Notes under the pieces: generated by a model
The model's input: the letters and a program-made list of their open reading frames with translations, nothing else
Told to the model about the DNA's origin: nothing
Database searches by the model: none
Shown: in pieces, positions 5,269-5,295 of the stretch
How the letters are laid out: every line of letters starts with the position of its first letter
Position numbering within the stretch: the first letter of the stretch is position 1
Assembly (NCBI GenBank): GCA_947167725.1
Contig: CAMVJF010000134.1
Location: 1-5,295, forward strand
Direction of reading: 5' to 3'
From: an uncultured Clostridia bacterium
Lineage (GTDB): Bacteria; Bacillota; Clostridia; Oscillospirales; Oscillospiraceae
DNA length: 5,295 nucleotides
Program-made: the position numbers and the translations under genes

Positions 5269-5295
5269 TATATATTTTCCAGAACCCTCTAGAAT
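5206..5295. other. AT-rich foreign segment or chimeric contig tail inside aroC
   Basis: These last 90 bases contain 29 G or C (32%), against 73% in the 60 bases at 5101-5160. They share no recognisable chorismate synthase content in any frame. One + frame (5208-5294) is open for 29 codons and very hydrophobic, starting YEWIYSLLLMYF, like a membrane segment. A minus-strand frame is also open across the whole tail and on into aroC, so coding direction cannot be decided. I see no transposase, no clear terminal inverted repeat, and no GUGYG group II intron start at the join. The tail is about one short-read length, which fits an assembly artefact at a contig end at least as well as a real insertion. 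Confidence 0.75.

Noticed and set aside
5206..5295. The tail as the start of a group II intron, insertion sequence or CRISPR region
   Set aside because: No GUGYG start, no clear terminal inverted repeat, no transposase fragment and no repeated unit are visible in 90 bases. Only the compositional break can be supported.
1..5295. A biosynthetic gene cluster using AroB-like and AroA-like enzymes for a secondary metabolite
   Set aside because: All five enzymes have the normal primary-metabolism motifs and appear in the usual shikimate/tyrosine order. No tailoring, transport or resistance gene is present.

Overview
The window suggests a high-GC member of the Bacillota, most likely an uncultured gut-type clostridium of the Oscillospiraceae or a relative. 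This rests on strong GGAGG-type ribosome sites, a single-domain DAHP synthase with an N-terminal ferredoxin-like domain, the compact aroF-tyrA-aroB-aroA-aroC order, and a degree of similarity that I judge from memory of the families. The genus cannot be named from this sequence alone.

Layout. Positions 2-493 hold the C-terminal part of an HtrA/DegP-type serine protease: the catalytic-serine motif and one PDZ domain, with the 5' part lying outside the window. Positions 494-697 are a short intergenic region. It contains a pyrimidine-rich stretch, a strong hairpin terminator (555-602), a near-consensus housekeeping promoter (605-633), and a short GC-rich leader hairpin in front of the next gene. 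From 698 to about 5205 runs one tightly packed aromatic amino acid operon on the + strand: DAHP synthase (aroF), prephenate dehydrogenase (tyrA), 3-dehydroquinate synthase (aroB), EPSP synthase (aroA) and the first 124 codons of chorismate synthase (aroC). All four gene junctions are 4-base ATGA overlaps, which implies translational coupling.

How the genes work together. AroF makes DAHP from phosphoenolpyruvate and erythrose 4-phosphate, AroB cyclises it to 3-dehydroquinate, AroA adds a second phosphoenolpyruvate to shikimate 3-phosphate, AroC makes chorismate, and TyrA acts after chorismate on prephenate towards tyrosine. The dehydroquinase, shikimate dehydrogenase, shikimate kinase and chorismate mutase steps are not in the window. 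They may lie downstream.

The one real anomaly is at the right edge. At about 5205/5206 chorismate synthase stops abruptly after its GGGAFS motif. The sequence falls from about 70% GC to 32% GC (29 of 90 bases) and no longer encodes any recognisable part of the protein. This is either the edge of an inserted AT-rich element or a chimeric assembly end, and the window alone cannot decide between them. I found no undescribed system in the rest: it is a well-formed but ordinary biosynthetic operon.
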